A stretch of 64,000 nucleotides of DNA from Maylandia zebra (lineage: Eukaryota > Chordata > Actinopteri > Cichliformes > Cichlidae). Under the pieces are notes generated by a model. The model did no database searches and was not told the origin of the DNA. It worked only from the letters and a program-made list of their open reading frames with translations. The position numbers were made by a program, and so were the translations under genes. Shown here piece after piece: positions 12,468 to 24,300 of the stretch (positions are counted from its first letter, which is position 1; every line of letters begins with the position of its first letter). Where the stretch lies: positions 6,792,454-6,856,453 of the forward strand of contig NC_135167.1 of the NCBI RefSeq assembly GCF_041146795.1, written 5' to 3'.

Positions 12468-14205
12468 GTTGTTGTCTTCATTTAGATGCACTGCTCTGGC
12501 CTACAGCTCCCATAGAGAGACACCCTGTTTTAAATGTTTTTAGATTTTAGTCGGTTGCTTAGGTTGCTCATGGGCATGGTGATAGTTGTTACTAAAAATC
12601 AGGAGGGCATTACACATTCTTTCTCCCTGTGCAGGGTGTGATAATGTGATGTATTAAATGGTTCACATACTCTGGACATTAACCAGTAATCCTTGTTTCC
12701 TGGGCTGTCTGCAGCAGACATCTAGCACTCGCAGCAGGTTACAGGAGCCAGCTGGTGATTGGAGTGCTGCTGGGTTGAATTCCCAAAAGAATCCGGGAAG
12801 TCCAGGCGGGATAGAGACATCATTGAGTGGTGCTACCCTCCAGCAGTGAACCACACACATGAGCACGCACTCTCTTCAGAGCTTTTGTTAAATGATGTTT
12901 CACATTGAAAACTGTTTGTACTTTTTAGCCCCGAGGCGATCTCTAGACTCACTCAATTAAGGCCGAAATAAAGGCTGTGTGAGACTCTTGCTGCGTCAAA
13001 AACCACTCCCTCGTTAAAGTGCACTGCGTTTATCGATTTTATTTCAGTGTCTGGATCATTTATGTGTCAGTCATCCGCTATATAATGCCTTAAAAATTAA
13101 ACTATTAAAAATCACGTCATGTCCTACTTTCTGTGAATGTTATACGGTCCTCAAAAATGACAGCACCAACTTTCAGTGATAATGAATGATAAATTTGCTA
13201 GAAGACTGTTTAGTGTTGTTATAAAGAAAGTAAGAATAGATGAAAAGGAATAATTTTGGATATAGCTATGTACACTATGTGGTCAGTGTTGATAAATGTC
13301 TGAATCATCTGACATTTTGGTTAACTCCATTCAGTGAACTAGTGAGAGTGGATTATATAGAGAATATAGCATATAGAGAGTGAACGAGTGGATGGTCTCA
13401 GACGTCCTTACATAAAGGGCTTTAAGTCCACATTATTCTGACACAAACCAGTTTTGGCTGTCACTCCCAAGCTCAGGAAGCTCAGGAAGAGCATTCAGTG
13501 ACGTTTAACATCCGGACACGACCTGACCTGGAGTATGTCCATCTGCAGACAGTCACGACCTGAGAGATGTGATGTCAGTTACACGTGGCAGTGCATCAGA
13601 GCCTCCCACACTTTGCAAACCCACACCAAAAGACTCTAACCAACCAAAACTTAATAGGATCTCAATGGTCGCTTAATATAATTGTCTTTATTGCCTCTGT
13701 GGAAGCCACGGTGGATGGTAGGGATGCAGTTATTGCTGGATGTGACCTAATGGGTGGGGTGGGTAGAGGTATGAAGCTAAAAGCCGAATTCTGGCAGGAG
13801 ACATCAGAGATTGCACTTTATGGCCTTGGTGGCGGGGATCCATGGCAGAAGATGGCCGTCCATTACAGTGAGCTCTATTAGGTTAATGACTTTAGCGGTT
13901 TTATGGGCATGAGCTCATTACTTAGACAGGCCAATCTAATCATCAGCCGCACCAATGACCATGGACATAGCAAACTGGTTTGTGGGTAAAAATGGACCCG
14001 AGGGTGTTCCCTGTACAGCCTGGGAGATATTGTGGTTTCTGTGTTGTAGCTCTAGCCATAATTAAGTTGATTCACCTGTACATTCATACATACATCCTGT
14101 ACTGCATTGTACTTGTATGAGGCTTTATAATATCTTTGATACCTGCATTCTAATTTTGATCAACTCAGAACCAGATTAAGCTACCCAATAGTTTTATTCC
14201 AATAC
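12468..14205. other. Intergenic with unassigned repeat-like segments
   Basis: 12700-12850 reads like a processed or SINE-like fragment (GGTTGAATTCCC resembles a B box), but no family could be named. 13270-13400 contains short direct repeats (GAGAGTG, TATAGAGA) typical of decayed fish MITEs. The open frame at 13585-13881 has no recognised domain. Confidence 0.35.
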
Positions 14206-14975
14206 ACTGAGGTCAGTAAGTATTTGGACAATAAAACCATTTTTCCTCTGTTGTCCATTACAGGGGATGTGATGGGAGACCAGAATATAGATTAAATTAA
14301 AGGGATTTAATAAATGTATTGCATTAACTGTTTGGGGACATTGTTTAGGACATTTTCTGAGGCTCAAAAGTTATTAGATATGCAGTTTCATGTTCAGGGG
14401 AGGGCTGTTTGCTCATTATTCCACCACAAATTAAGCAGATAAAAGATCTCCAATTGATTTCAAATGTTGAATTTGTGTTTTGTTGTTGTTCGCTGGGAAT
14501 CTTAAAGTTCCAAGGGAATGTCAATGCAAGTGAAGGAGGCCGTCATTTAGCTGGAAAACATAAATAAATGAATAAATAAATATGAGAAATAGTAAATCCT
14601 CTAGGAGTTCCCAAATCAGCAGTCTGGTACCGCCTTAAAACTGAATGCACTGGCCAGCTCTGCAACACAGAAAGACCTGAAAGGAATTTCTTTCTTTGGT
14701 TCATCTTGCAAAATGAAAAAAGCTGTTAATGAGGTAAGTACGGCATTGCCAAAGTCTACAATCAAGGCAAAGAAATACGACATTGGTCAACAGCCAAGTC
14801 AGTCACCTGATCTCTAACCAACAAAAGATGCTCATGAGTTACTGGAGACCCACAAAGAAGCAGCAACTGAAGGTGGCCACAGTAAAAAGCATCAGTACAG
14901 CATTTGGTGGTGTTGCTGAGCCCTGGGCTTCAGGTACCTTTAACTGTAAATGATTTTCACCCAAGTATTACATTT
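14206..14975 (+). mobile_element. Tc1/mariner-like relic (second family)
   Basis: It opens with GGTCAGTAAGTATTTGGACA, the characteristic left-end sequence of a fish Tc1/mariner family. AAAAGCTGTTAATGAGG and ACCAACAAAAGATGC-type blocks in the interior resemble decayed transposase sequence. No long frame survives. Limits are approximate; no terminal inverted repeat pair was proven. Confidence 0.45.
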
Positions 14976-15634
14976 TTTTTATATATTTTACAATTATTTC
15001 AGTTAAGAGTGTCTCTGGAGTACCGTCTAAATATAAATTTGATTCAATTTGCATTTTAGACAATTAAAAAAAAAAATAAAAAATTGGTTTATATGCACTG
15101 GCTTTGCAGACCTTTTGGATGTATACATGTCTATAATTGTGAGTGGATGTGTTTTGCGTAGATGCCCATGAACAGGCAGGCAGACAGTGATGAAAAACAG
15201 CAGCAGTATCATGATCAGCTCTTCCTGCATTGACTCATCAGGCCGATGCTTCCTGGGTCTGCAGTGTTCAATAGGGAGCTACAGGAGTTTGTTTGGTTCA
15301 TCTCACACATCAACCACTGACAGGGTTATTTTAAACCCACGGTTTGATGGTACACAGTGGTCTAGAAGTTACGGAACAGGCATGTGGTGGTCAGGGTAGG
15401 AGCAGAGCGTCACAGCAACTGATTTAATCTAGAACCACATAAAGTGGGTCATTTAGCGCTTTGGCAACTTGCATTAAAAAGTAATTAATAAATGTAATTG
15501 GCAGAATGTTCTGTTGTTTCTTAGGCTGCAGCCTGTTGTTCTTTCCAGCTGATGCCATAGAAATACAAAGTGGCGGCTTGACAAATTGTGCTAATGCATC
15601 AGTATCAAAAACTACAGTTGATTGAATGGTGGCA
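14976..15634. other. Intergenic, nothing recognised
   Basis: AT-rich sequence with an A-rich run near 15065-15080. The open frames at 15027-15230 (minus) and 15187-15399 (plus) are low complexity or domainless. Ends at the target duplication of the LTR-like element. Confidence 0.35.
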
Positions 15635-16035
15635 AGAGGTGTCACGGTTGACGCTGGCCAACCGTGGGGATGTGAGGAAGGAGGACCCAAATGCTGGACT
15701 CTGTGTGCTTAGCAATGCGTTTATTTACAGTGAAATGGAAAATAACAATAAATCCTCACTGCGTTTCCGACTCCCGTGACGTGTCCTCTTCCCAGTGTCA
15801 GTGTTTCTTGTCCCCGCTCCTCAGTGTCTGAGCACCCCGTGCTCGCTGACCTCTCGTCTCCACGCTTCTCCTGTGGGAGATAACAAACAGGCAGCCGTAA
15901 GACACACACAATGCGGCAGACTAACCGTACTGAATGGCCAAGAGACTAAAGTGAAGTCACACAATGATCCAGCGTTGGAGAGAGCTCCACCGCACTCTTA
16001 AGTTGTAGACCAGGTGCTCTCAGAAACACCGGCAT

Positions 16036-16036
<1 letters not shown>

Positions 16037-16127
<91 letters not shown>
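16037..16127. repeat. (CA)n microsatellite
   Basis: About 45 uninterrupted CA units inside the LTR-like element. Open frames across it on both strands are translation artefacts of the repeat. Confidence 0.95.
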
Positions 16128-16133
<6 letters not shown>

Positions 16134-16183
16134 GCAGGGAGAACGAGGGACAGCACTCCAAAAACACACATGTCCATAACTGC

Positions 16184-16220
16184 TCAGGGACCCTGGGTCG
16201 CTCAGACCCAGGGTCCCTGA
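16184..16220. repeat. Perfect 16-bp inverted repeat
   Basis: TCAGGGACCCTGGGTC (16184-16199) is followed by a 5-base spacer GCTCA and by its exact reverse complement (16205-16220). The hairpin is GC-rich and abuts the right end of the LTR-like element. Confidence 0.9.
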
Positions 16221-16574
16221 CAAGAGGCTAGTTCTGGAATCGAGTCCATCACCACTTCCATGTTAAAATTATTAACTTTAGAGCCAAAAAACAAGCAAGA
16301 AAACAAACAAAACCTTTTTGCAACCATATACAAAAAAAGCTCAATAAGGATGACGTTTGTTTGGTTTTTTTTGAGTCAGTTACCTTTTTTCAGAGCTTAA
16401 AGTTATAAATCATTAGGGGGATGTCAGCTGTGAATGATGGCTGTGGTGATTGTCTATCAAACTTCACCTCAGCACAATCACGACTGAGCCGGACCTCTCA
16501 CTTGTGTTTGTTGTGTTTATAGCTTTTACCTGGAGTTATGTGACAAACTATTAAGACTGCTGTGAGGTTAATTT

Positions 16575-17125
16575 CACTAGCAGTCCATCCAAAAAAGTCT
16601 GCTTTATACAGTTCAGGGTCATAGGGAGCTGAAACCCATACCAGTGGTCATAGGTCAAGAGGTAGGGTACACCATCGGCAGGTCACCAGTATAAAGCTTC
16701 GATCCTACTCTGTTGTGGACATGGACACAAACAGCGAGACGTGGAGATTAAGTAGTCTTTCCCCTTATACTTATTTGAAGTTTCTTTTAAGCCCATTGCC
16801 TAGATGATGTGTCTGTATCTTCACAAAAACAGCCAGACATGCAAACATCTGCACAGATATTTGCCCTCATGTAATGATGAAATTTATGCCACTCACATCC
16901 AAGAGGAATCACAAATGACAATAAAAGATTAACACACAAAAAGAAAGACAGCGTTCACAGTCACATTTAGACATTTGTTTAATTTGTAGTTAAAAAACAC
17001 ACGTCTTTGGACTGTAGAAGTAAACCAAACATGCACGGAACAAAGCCCCCAGCTGGTTGATGAATTTAAATCAGTGACCTTAAAGCTGTGAGTGAAAAGT
17101 GCTAACCTCTACATCACTGTGCATC
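16575..17125 (-). mobile_element. Old V-SINE, minus orientation, decayed
   Basis: Plus-strand text follows the reverse complement of the V-SINE at 27053 in order. First comes the 3' tail (CAGTCCATCC..., GGTAGGGTACACC, AGGTCACCAGT), then GTCTTTGGACTGTAG and CATGCACGGAACAAAG from the V core. The tRNA-like head follows, with GTGCTAACCTCTACATCACT near 17098-17117. About 250 bp of unrelated or unrecognisable sequence separates tail and core. Confidence 0.6.
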
Positions 17126-17689
17126 CTATTTCTAGCATTTACAGTTTCACTTTTTTTGCATTCTATTTCCCACAAATTATGTGCATGTGCATGCAGCTCA
17201 TGGATTCTACTTTGCAATTCAAATAGTCAAATAGTCACTTTTGAAAGAAAAAAAATGAACATGCTGATGGCTAAAACGCTAACACTGAGGCTTTAAAACG
17301 AGTCCATGAACCAGTGGGTGATACCATGTTGTCTACATTAATCTTTCATATACTTGACTTGCTGTCACATGTAAATTTATAAATATTTTAGCAGTAACTT
17401 CATATTGTGGAACATATGCGCAATATTTGAAGGCTGCGTGAGTTTGAACAGCATAAGCAAAGGTGTTTACAGTACTGTTGTAACGTTTATAGTAATTTGA
17501 CTGATTTGTCACTGTTAGTTTAAGGGCAGTAGTCATTAATAATTTATCGATAATGTTGTCTTCATGTATTACTTGCTAAATTTCACTTTTATACTCTAGT
17601 GAGAAGTTGGAAAGCCACAACATCTCATACAACATTTTCTATAATGAGGCAGTTACAGCTGGCTAAAAACACAAAGAGATTTTTTGTCA

Positions 17690-18015
17690 GTTTTCTTGAT
17701 TGTGTATCTAACTTTGGGTTGCGGGGGATGGCGCCTTGATGAGCTGTCACAGGGAAAGAGAATGGGCACACCTTGGAAATAGACACAGAGACACAAATGG
17801 ACTAGCTTTATCCTCAGTCATCCACACCCACCACCAATTTCGAACCTCCAATTATCCCAAGATGAATGTTTTTGCAGGTTTGTTTTGGTACAAAACTGGA
17901 GTAAACCCTCATGATCACCAATGTAATGTGCAAAAAACAAATTCTGACGCAGACTTTTAAACCCAGAATATTTCTGCTGTGAAGAAAAGGTGCTAACCGT
18001 TGCACTATTGTCCAA
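17690..18015 (-). mobile_element. Old V-SINE fragment, minus orientation
   Basis: CCTCCAATTATCCC, GGAGTAAACCC and CTGACGCAGACTTTTAAACC on the plus strand are spaced as in a reversed V-SINE. The reversed tRNA head GGTGCTAACCGTTGCACTAT follows near 17990-18009. It is heavily mutated and older than the copies at 27053 and 43186. Confidence 0.55.
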
Positions 18016-19290
18016 ATTAATGATTTTTACTACAATTACTTGCAGACATTGTTTGAGCTTTAAAATCCAAGTCAGTTTTTCATTTTTAGACTGTTTTCAT
18101 GCTTTAAAGAGGCTTTAACTGTAGATTAGGTGCTCAGTGCCGCTTACCAAACTCAGGCTGTGGCCGCTATGTGTGCGTGCATGTGGGAGTGTGCGTACTT
18201 GAATCTGTGCATGATTGCAAGTCAGTGAGTGTTTTGCGTGCGTGAGTGTGTTAGACAGCAGAGACATGACAGAAGTGAAGCTTCCAGGGAACACTGGTAG
18301 ATAACAGAGTGTTTCTGTTCTCCGCTCTACTGAATACCAATCACTTTCCCTTTCAGATAAAACCCAGAGGAATGAAAACAGACTGGAGAATGTGTGAATG
18401 TGTGTGTGTGCTTATAACTCCATGAAGGGCTGTGTGACAAAGAAGCATTTACTATTTTAAAAGTATTAAATATTTCTAAAGTATTGCTGAACCAGCTGTC
18501 CTTGAGTCACTTTTCTCATTTTTATTTGGATTGACCCTCAGGTAGAAGTAAAACCCTGCAAACCACTAGGTTGTGTATCTCTAAGTCCCTCATGCTTTGG
18601 CCTTCTGTCCACATCCAGATTTCTTAGCTAATGGTTATGACCTCTATTAGTGCCCCTTTTCCTCACAGACTCACCTCTTCCGTCCTTCTTCACGTTTCGC
18701 TCTCCTCCCGTTCTGTTCCCGGCTCTTCCTGCTTCTTGAACGAACACTTTCTTTTCAGCTATCTGCTCCTCCTGAACCTCATTTTGCCAACATCAACACA
18801 GCATCGAGAGCTTATGACACAACAGAGAGGTGACAAATGGCACATAAGATTTTGTAGATATAACTTAAAAGATTGCAGCATATCATGATGTTGCTACAAG
18901 AAATACGCTTTTACTTTCTTTAGCTGTATCTGTAAAGCTGTAAAGTCCACAAGATGTCATCTAGTAGGAAAAATAATTTACAATACTTATATAATATTAT
19001 GATAATGGCTGGGAATAATAGAAAGAATAATGTGTAAGACTCTAGAATTGTTCCTCCTGGCAAATAATTCATGTAAGAGCATGTTTTTAACAGAAAGACA
19101 GAGGTCAATTAGAAGCCTTACTGTTATGATTAAAATTGATTTGATTAATTTACTGAACCCAAATCTTCCCCAGTTCTATCAGTTAACATATCTAAACTTG
19201 AACATTATACTGTTTGGTGTGAAAGAGAAAAAGAAAACTAGAAGAGAGGAAAAAAGTAATTTGTAGATATGGTCAAGGAAATGACTACAA
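18016..19290. other. Intergenic, nothing recognised
   Basis: GT-rich patches (18175-18250, 18390-18410) and AT-rich sequence. No exon, RNA or named repeat was identified. Confidence 0.35.
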
Positions 19291-19294
19291 GATC

Positions 19295-19990
19295 ACTCTG
19301 AAACAGCCTCAAGTCCCTATTGCCAATTCTGCAGGGTTCATGGTACCCTTCCTAACGTCTCTGTGTATGGCCAAAAGCCAGAAACTGATCCAAAGTGGCA
19401 AAAAATGGAGGAATAACAGTGGATCATGGTAGGATTTTTGCTTTCTGAACAAAATTGGGCACTGTGGAGAAACTGGACTCGAGAAGACCCCATTTTTGAG
19501 AGACACACATGACAAAGCCTGACTGGAGTTTGCTGAAATGCATCTTGACAAGTCACAATGCTTCTGGGAGACAGCTTTCAAAGAAAGGAACATTGCCCTC
19601 AACATGAAATACTATGGAGGCAGCTCGAAAGACTGTTTTGAATGTGTGAAGGGCTCAGTGAAATCAGACCAGAGAGAGAGAAACATGCTCCCCAAAGCTC
19701 TGACCCAATCAATGACTGTGGGAACATGAACCAAAACATAAGTGTGAAAGGATCCAAGAACTGATGGGTAATGAATTGCCTCAGTAAATGACTTGCTATA
19801 CATCCTGATCTGAAAATGCATAAAATGAAAAGATCAAACCTGAGAATTTTTGTAGTTCATTGAAAAACAACTACTGCTTCTGTCAATGGATACTTCATTT
19901 CACTTTTTGTATCATATATTAAGAATGCAAAGTGCTGTACTGTAACTTTTACCATTAAAAAAAAAAAAGTCAATTTTTAAAAAAACGTAT
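19295..19990 (+). mobile_element. Tc1-like transposon relic (third family)
   Basis: The segments CAAAGCCTGACTGGAGTTTG, TGCATCTTGACAAGTC and CAATGCTTCTGGGAGA (19514-19573) match the transposase region between the helix-turn-helix and the second catalytic Asp of a widespread fish Tc1-like family. ACTATGGAGGCAGCTC and GAATGTGTGAAGGGCTCA follow in the expected order. Frames are interrupted and the C-terminal third is unrecognisable. Confidence 0.6.
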
Positions 19991-20840
19991 CTTTTATTCC
20001 TTCCAAATTGTGCATTCATGTACAGAAATCATGTTTTCTTCTTTCTTCTCCTTTTTACATTTATATTTATGGTGAAATTAGTAAATATGACCAAATAAAC
20101 TAAAATGAATCATTTCCAGTTGTTTAAGAGGACATATTATTTAGTTATTTCCTCACTCTCTTGCTTAGACTTGCCTCCTGGGTTGAGAACTGTTGCTGGT
20201 AAGCATGCCACCTCAAACTTCCACCTCAGCCTATTAATAGAGACCTTCAGCTCTATCACTGATCTGTCTCCATCCAGATAAGGAGCTCTTTGGCCGGGGA
20301 GGGAGCAAATCAAACCATTTGACGTAAATTTCCCGGTTGGGTCCCTCAAGCCGATTTATCTTGGAACTGAGGTGTGTGTTAAATTCCTTCTCTTTCTCTG
20401 ACTAAGCTTCCTCCTTTTATTCACCTTATTTTCTGCATTACTCCTTAAATGAACAACCTCTGGCTAGATAATTGACACTCTGACCATTGACAGATGACTT
20501 TTTGCAATGAATTATGGGTCTTGCATTTTGTTTACAGCGCTATCACAGCTCTCAGTCATCTTTAATTTCTTAGATGCAATGGGCCATCACAAGACAATGA
20601 TGGAGAAATATATTTATTCAACCATCTGCTCGTGAGTTCAACCCGATGTGGCCATTACGGTGTGGCTTTTAAAGGCTGATAAATCAGCCATTGCAGAGAA
20701 GTGAAATTGAACTCTAATTGGCCCCAACCCTAATATCTTCTGCTAAATAAAAGCCAGTCACCAAAGCTGTAGGTGGAGTTTTCATTATCATTTGTCCGCT
20801 TGTCTGTTTGTTTTTTTTATCTGTCTGTCAGGCAAAATTA
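19991..20840. other. Intergenic, nothing recognised
   Basis: 20137-20420 and 20500-20780 are less AT-rich and lack obvious repeats, so they might be conserved non-coding DNA. Nothing in the sequence itself proves this. Confidence 0.3.
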
Positions 20841-20841
20841 C

Positions 20842-21395
20842 CACGACACGGTTGGTGAAAGTTAGTAGAGAGGCGGAGCTCAGAGGCACTGTCAGAGCAT
20901 CCTTTTAGTTCAGAATTACTCAGAAATTTGCAAAATTTCACTGAAAGCAGCTGAAATAAGTCTAGATGCCACGATTTGGCTATGTGGCAGGTTAGGCAGA
21001 ACTCACACTAGAAAACACACAGCGTGAGTGGACGACAAGACAATGAGCAGAGGGAGACTGACAACATAAATACACAGAGGATATGAGGGAACAGACCACA
21101 GGTCTGAAACTAGTCTGACTGATGAGAAAACTGAACGTGCACAGGGCGAGAGACTATGAAAGTAAGACAGGGCGTACACAGGGATATAGAGACATGGAGA
21201 CAAACGACAGACTGGAGAGACAAAGAAATGAAGCGGAGAGAACACTCAGAGAAACCAGCCATAAAGAACATTAACAGATGAGTGAGGCTCAATCACAAAA
21301 CTCATGATAACCTAAAAAATAACATTCAGACATGATGATCTCCTCCTTTCAAAAAAATACAAATCCAGACAAAAAACGATCATGACACTGGAATT
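20842..21395. repeat. Purine-rich repeat-like segment, family unknown
   Basis: The plus strand is dominated by GAGACA/CAGAGA-type words from 21000 to 21290, ending near ATCATGACACTGG (21379-21391). This texture, and CACGACACGG near 20842, resemble the ends of abundant fish interspersed repeats. No duplication or inverted-repeat pair could be shown. Confidence 0.3.
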
Positions 21396-24300
21396 ATTTT
21401 AGCTAAGCAATGGTTGTTTTCTACTAAGAGTTATTTAATAAATTATGTACACCAGAGGTTTTTGCAGTGAACACTTGATCAGGTGTAATGCTGGTAGTGG
21501 CAAGAGGACCATTAGGCCTAATAGAAAGTGTCTAAATTAGACATGAAAGAATAACTGTGGTCTGCAGTGGACAGGAAAGGGGCAGTCTCGGTAACCTTTC
21601 TGACACATTGGAGGGTAGGAAAATGACATGGTCTGACGTCTTGCAGAATGAATCACCTCTGTGACATTTGGTCCACAGAGAGGTTTTTACATGTGCTGTG
21701 AAACGCCCCCAGAGCGGCAACCAAACAAAATCATGGCTCGGAAAAGAAAAGAAGAAAAATTTTAAGATTGTTTTTAACCTCCTAAAACACAACAGCAACA
21801 TATTTTACTTTTTGCTACTTTACCTGGTTTGGGAGCATAAAATCCATGTGCAGCCTGATGTTATGAAATGGTATTCAAGTAGCTACTTAGCTACTGTCTT
21901 AGCTAAACATTTTCCTATTGATGAACAACATGCTAACCAATTCCCTAGCGCAGCACAAACTGAAACTGAGCTGCGTTGCCAGGAAAAATCAGTAAAGTGT
22001 CATTTTATGGCTAATATGTGGGGCCTAAAAGAACATGCGCACACGTGTTGTTTTCATTTGGTTGGTTTTAATCTCTTTTAAATAGATTTAAAACTTTGCT
22101 CATTCTATACGCTGATGCCCTGTTCACCCTTCACCTAATCGATGCATTGTTCCTTCAAGACACAAATTTTTAACAAAAGAATGTCTCCCCTCCCTCATGA
22201 ACCTATTTCCCACTGAGGCTTTTTGCGTAAAAGTCGATGAATTGTTTTAACCAGGTCTCGATTGGATTGGGTCTCTGAGCGTCTGGCGGGGAGAAGATAA
22301 GACCCGTTATCTCTTTCTGCAACCTCTCTCTGTCCTCCCCATGAGTGGACAGGTAGATGGGGGAAAGTGAATAAAAGAGATGGAAGACAAAATCAACAGA
22401 GATGTAGTTAATAATGGTCTTAATATTAAAAAGCTCCCGGTCTTATGAGAGCTCCACTGGCTGAAGTTAAGATTGTGCTTTTTAGTGGCCTACTCAGTAT
22501 AAGTGAACAAGAATGCAGACAACGTTGTTACCAAGACTTCCTGTTGCCACTTCCTGCAAGAGGTCAGAAAATTCATTCCAAAAATGGACATTTAATAATT
22601 TATCCCAAGCATTTTTCTCTGTCATACCAACACTGCAGGTTCTCCTTGATGTGTCAATGCCATTCTTTTTTGCTGATGATGTAACTAGCCTTGCAGTGCA
22701 TTCTAGTACTGTTGTATTTTATTTTGAGAACTGGATAGTCTAGTTGCCTACTTAAGTGGTTTGCTTGCATAAAGTGGAGTTTTAGGCAAATCAGAGTTAT
22801 CAGGTGTGACTTGAAGCCTGTGAAAACAGAATGAAAACAGATTTAGCAGTTGCACAGTTCATCTAGCCTCACCTTTTGTTTTCAGAAGGAGGTTGGAGTT
22901 TGAATAGCGGGACTTAATGTAAGACAAAGTTTAGAAAGAAGCTTCTATCTTGGAGTTGATCTGAAATCCAGGAGCAGAAAGCCTATGAGAGGCATTTGTC
23001 CAAGTGCAACAATGCGACGGAGAAGCCGTCTGTCAATCATAAGCCTCTCCAATGGAGGGAAGCAGTACAGTCCATAGAGTGCAAAACACACCTGTGGACA
23101 CGTATCATTACTTACATGGCAGAAAACATCACATGCATTGATTTTCTTTGGAAGGGCAATGGTGGGGGAAGCAATTGGTCTATTATCTAACATAGAAGTA
23201 ATAAAAAGATAAAATACCAAACTTGATACTACTAACACACTGTATTGATCTAGATTTAAATCTGTTTATTTGCGGCATTAAAATAAAAAATCACTATCTC
23301 CAGTAGATAAATACATTATTTAAATTTTCATAAAATCCTATAACATAGACAGGTGAGGCACACAAGGTTTTGTTTTTTTTTACAAATAATTATGTGTTAC
23401 TGCGGGCATGCTTACAGGTGATTAGCCTATTAGGTATGCTCTATATGACCTCACACGTCCTGTCGAAGAAATGCAAGTGAGCTTAGCACAGGAACTGGTC
23501 AATAAATAATCATTTCATTTCAGTCACAGCAAGGCATGCTAATGTAAGTGACTGTTGTACTTTAAATGATTCCTTCCCTCTTGTTGTTTTGTAGCAGGCT
23601 AAAATAAGCATCTGTTGTGGTTCTGTCTAATTTACTGTTTAGCTATCAGCCATTTCCCTCAGGAAAAGTCTTAACGAGTATTTAATTAATGACATTGATT
23701 CATTTGGTGGAGGAAAATGTGCTTCATGAATTGGACACTGAGATCAGACACAATAGTGACTTTAATTGTTTCTCAGTCGTTGTCTTCATTTGCCACCTTG
23801 TGTTTGACAATACTACCTTTCTTTAAATCTCTCAGATTTCTTCCGCACAGATTCATTTGTTACCTTTCATCTGGTTTGGTTTAATTAGCGGTCAACTAGA
23901 GGAACTTGGCTCCGCAAACCAATCCAATTGCTCATTTAGCGTTTTGTGTCACCTTTCAGATTGTCAGAATGCCAGAGTGTGTAATCAAGGGTGGGCAAAT
24001 AAGTCGGCAATGTAGACCATCACTGTGTCGCAGAGGTTTATTTCCTCCATTTAGGTTAAACGAAGATGGACAAGAGTGTGACTTTGAAGTGAAGGAGATA
24101 TGTATCTGTTGACTCTGTCTGCTCTCATTATTACATGCTCTCTGCCCTCTGTTAATGTGATTTGTGTGTGAGCTGATTCAGTATTGATTTGATTTGAGCT
24201 AAGCTTGGCCGAGTTGAATCAAGTGAAATTATGTCATTCTTTCTGGCATTTTTCTGACAACATAGCTAGCACCGCAGCCTGCGTCAGCACTAATTACCAC

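Larger units (their letters stand above)
15640..16222. mobile_element. Solo-LTR-like element with 5-bp target duplication
   Basis: The 583-bp block begins TGTCACGG and ends CCCTGACA, so it has TG...CA termini. Direct copies of AGAGG flank it (15635-15639 and 16223-16227; the match extends to CAAGAGG if the last two element bases are included). TG...CA ends with a 5-bp duplication are the signature of an integrated LTR, here without internal retroelement genes. An AATAAA lies at 15749. A CA microsatellite (16037-16127) and a perfect 16-bp hairpin (16184-16220) sit in the last third. The superfamily is unknown, and a non-LTR origin with coincidental ends is possible. Confidence 0.5.

Noticed and set aside
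15946-16223. Open frames of about 70 codons on both strands across the CA array
   Set aside because: Poly His/Thr and poly Cys/Val strings are the translation of the microsatellite; no start context or domain.
21668-22081. 137-codon open frame as a possible gene
   Set aside because: Lys/Asn-rich and domainless, without splice signals or Kozak context; within AT-rich intergenic DNA such lengths occur by chance.
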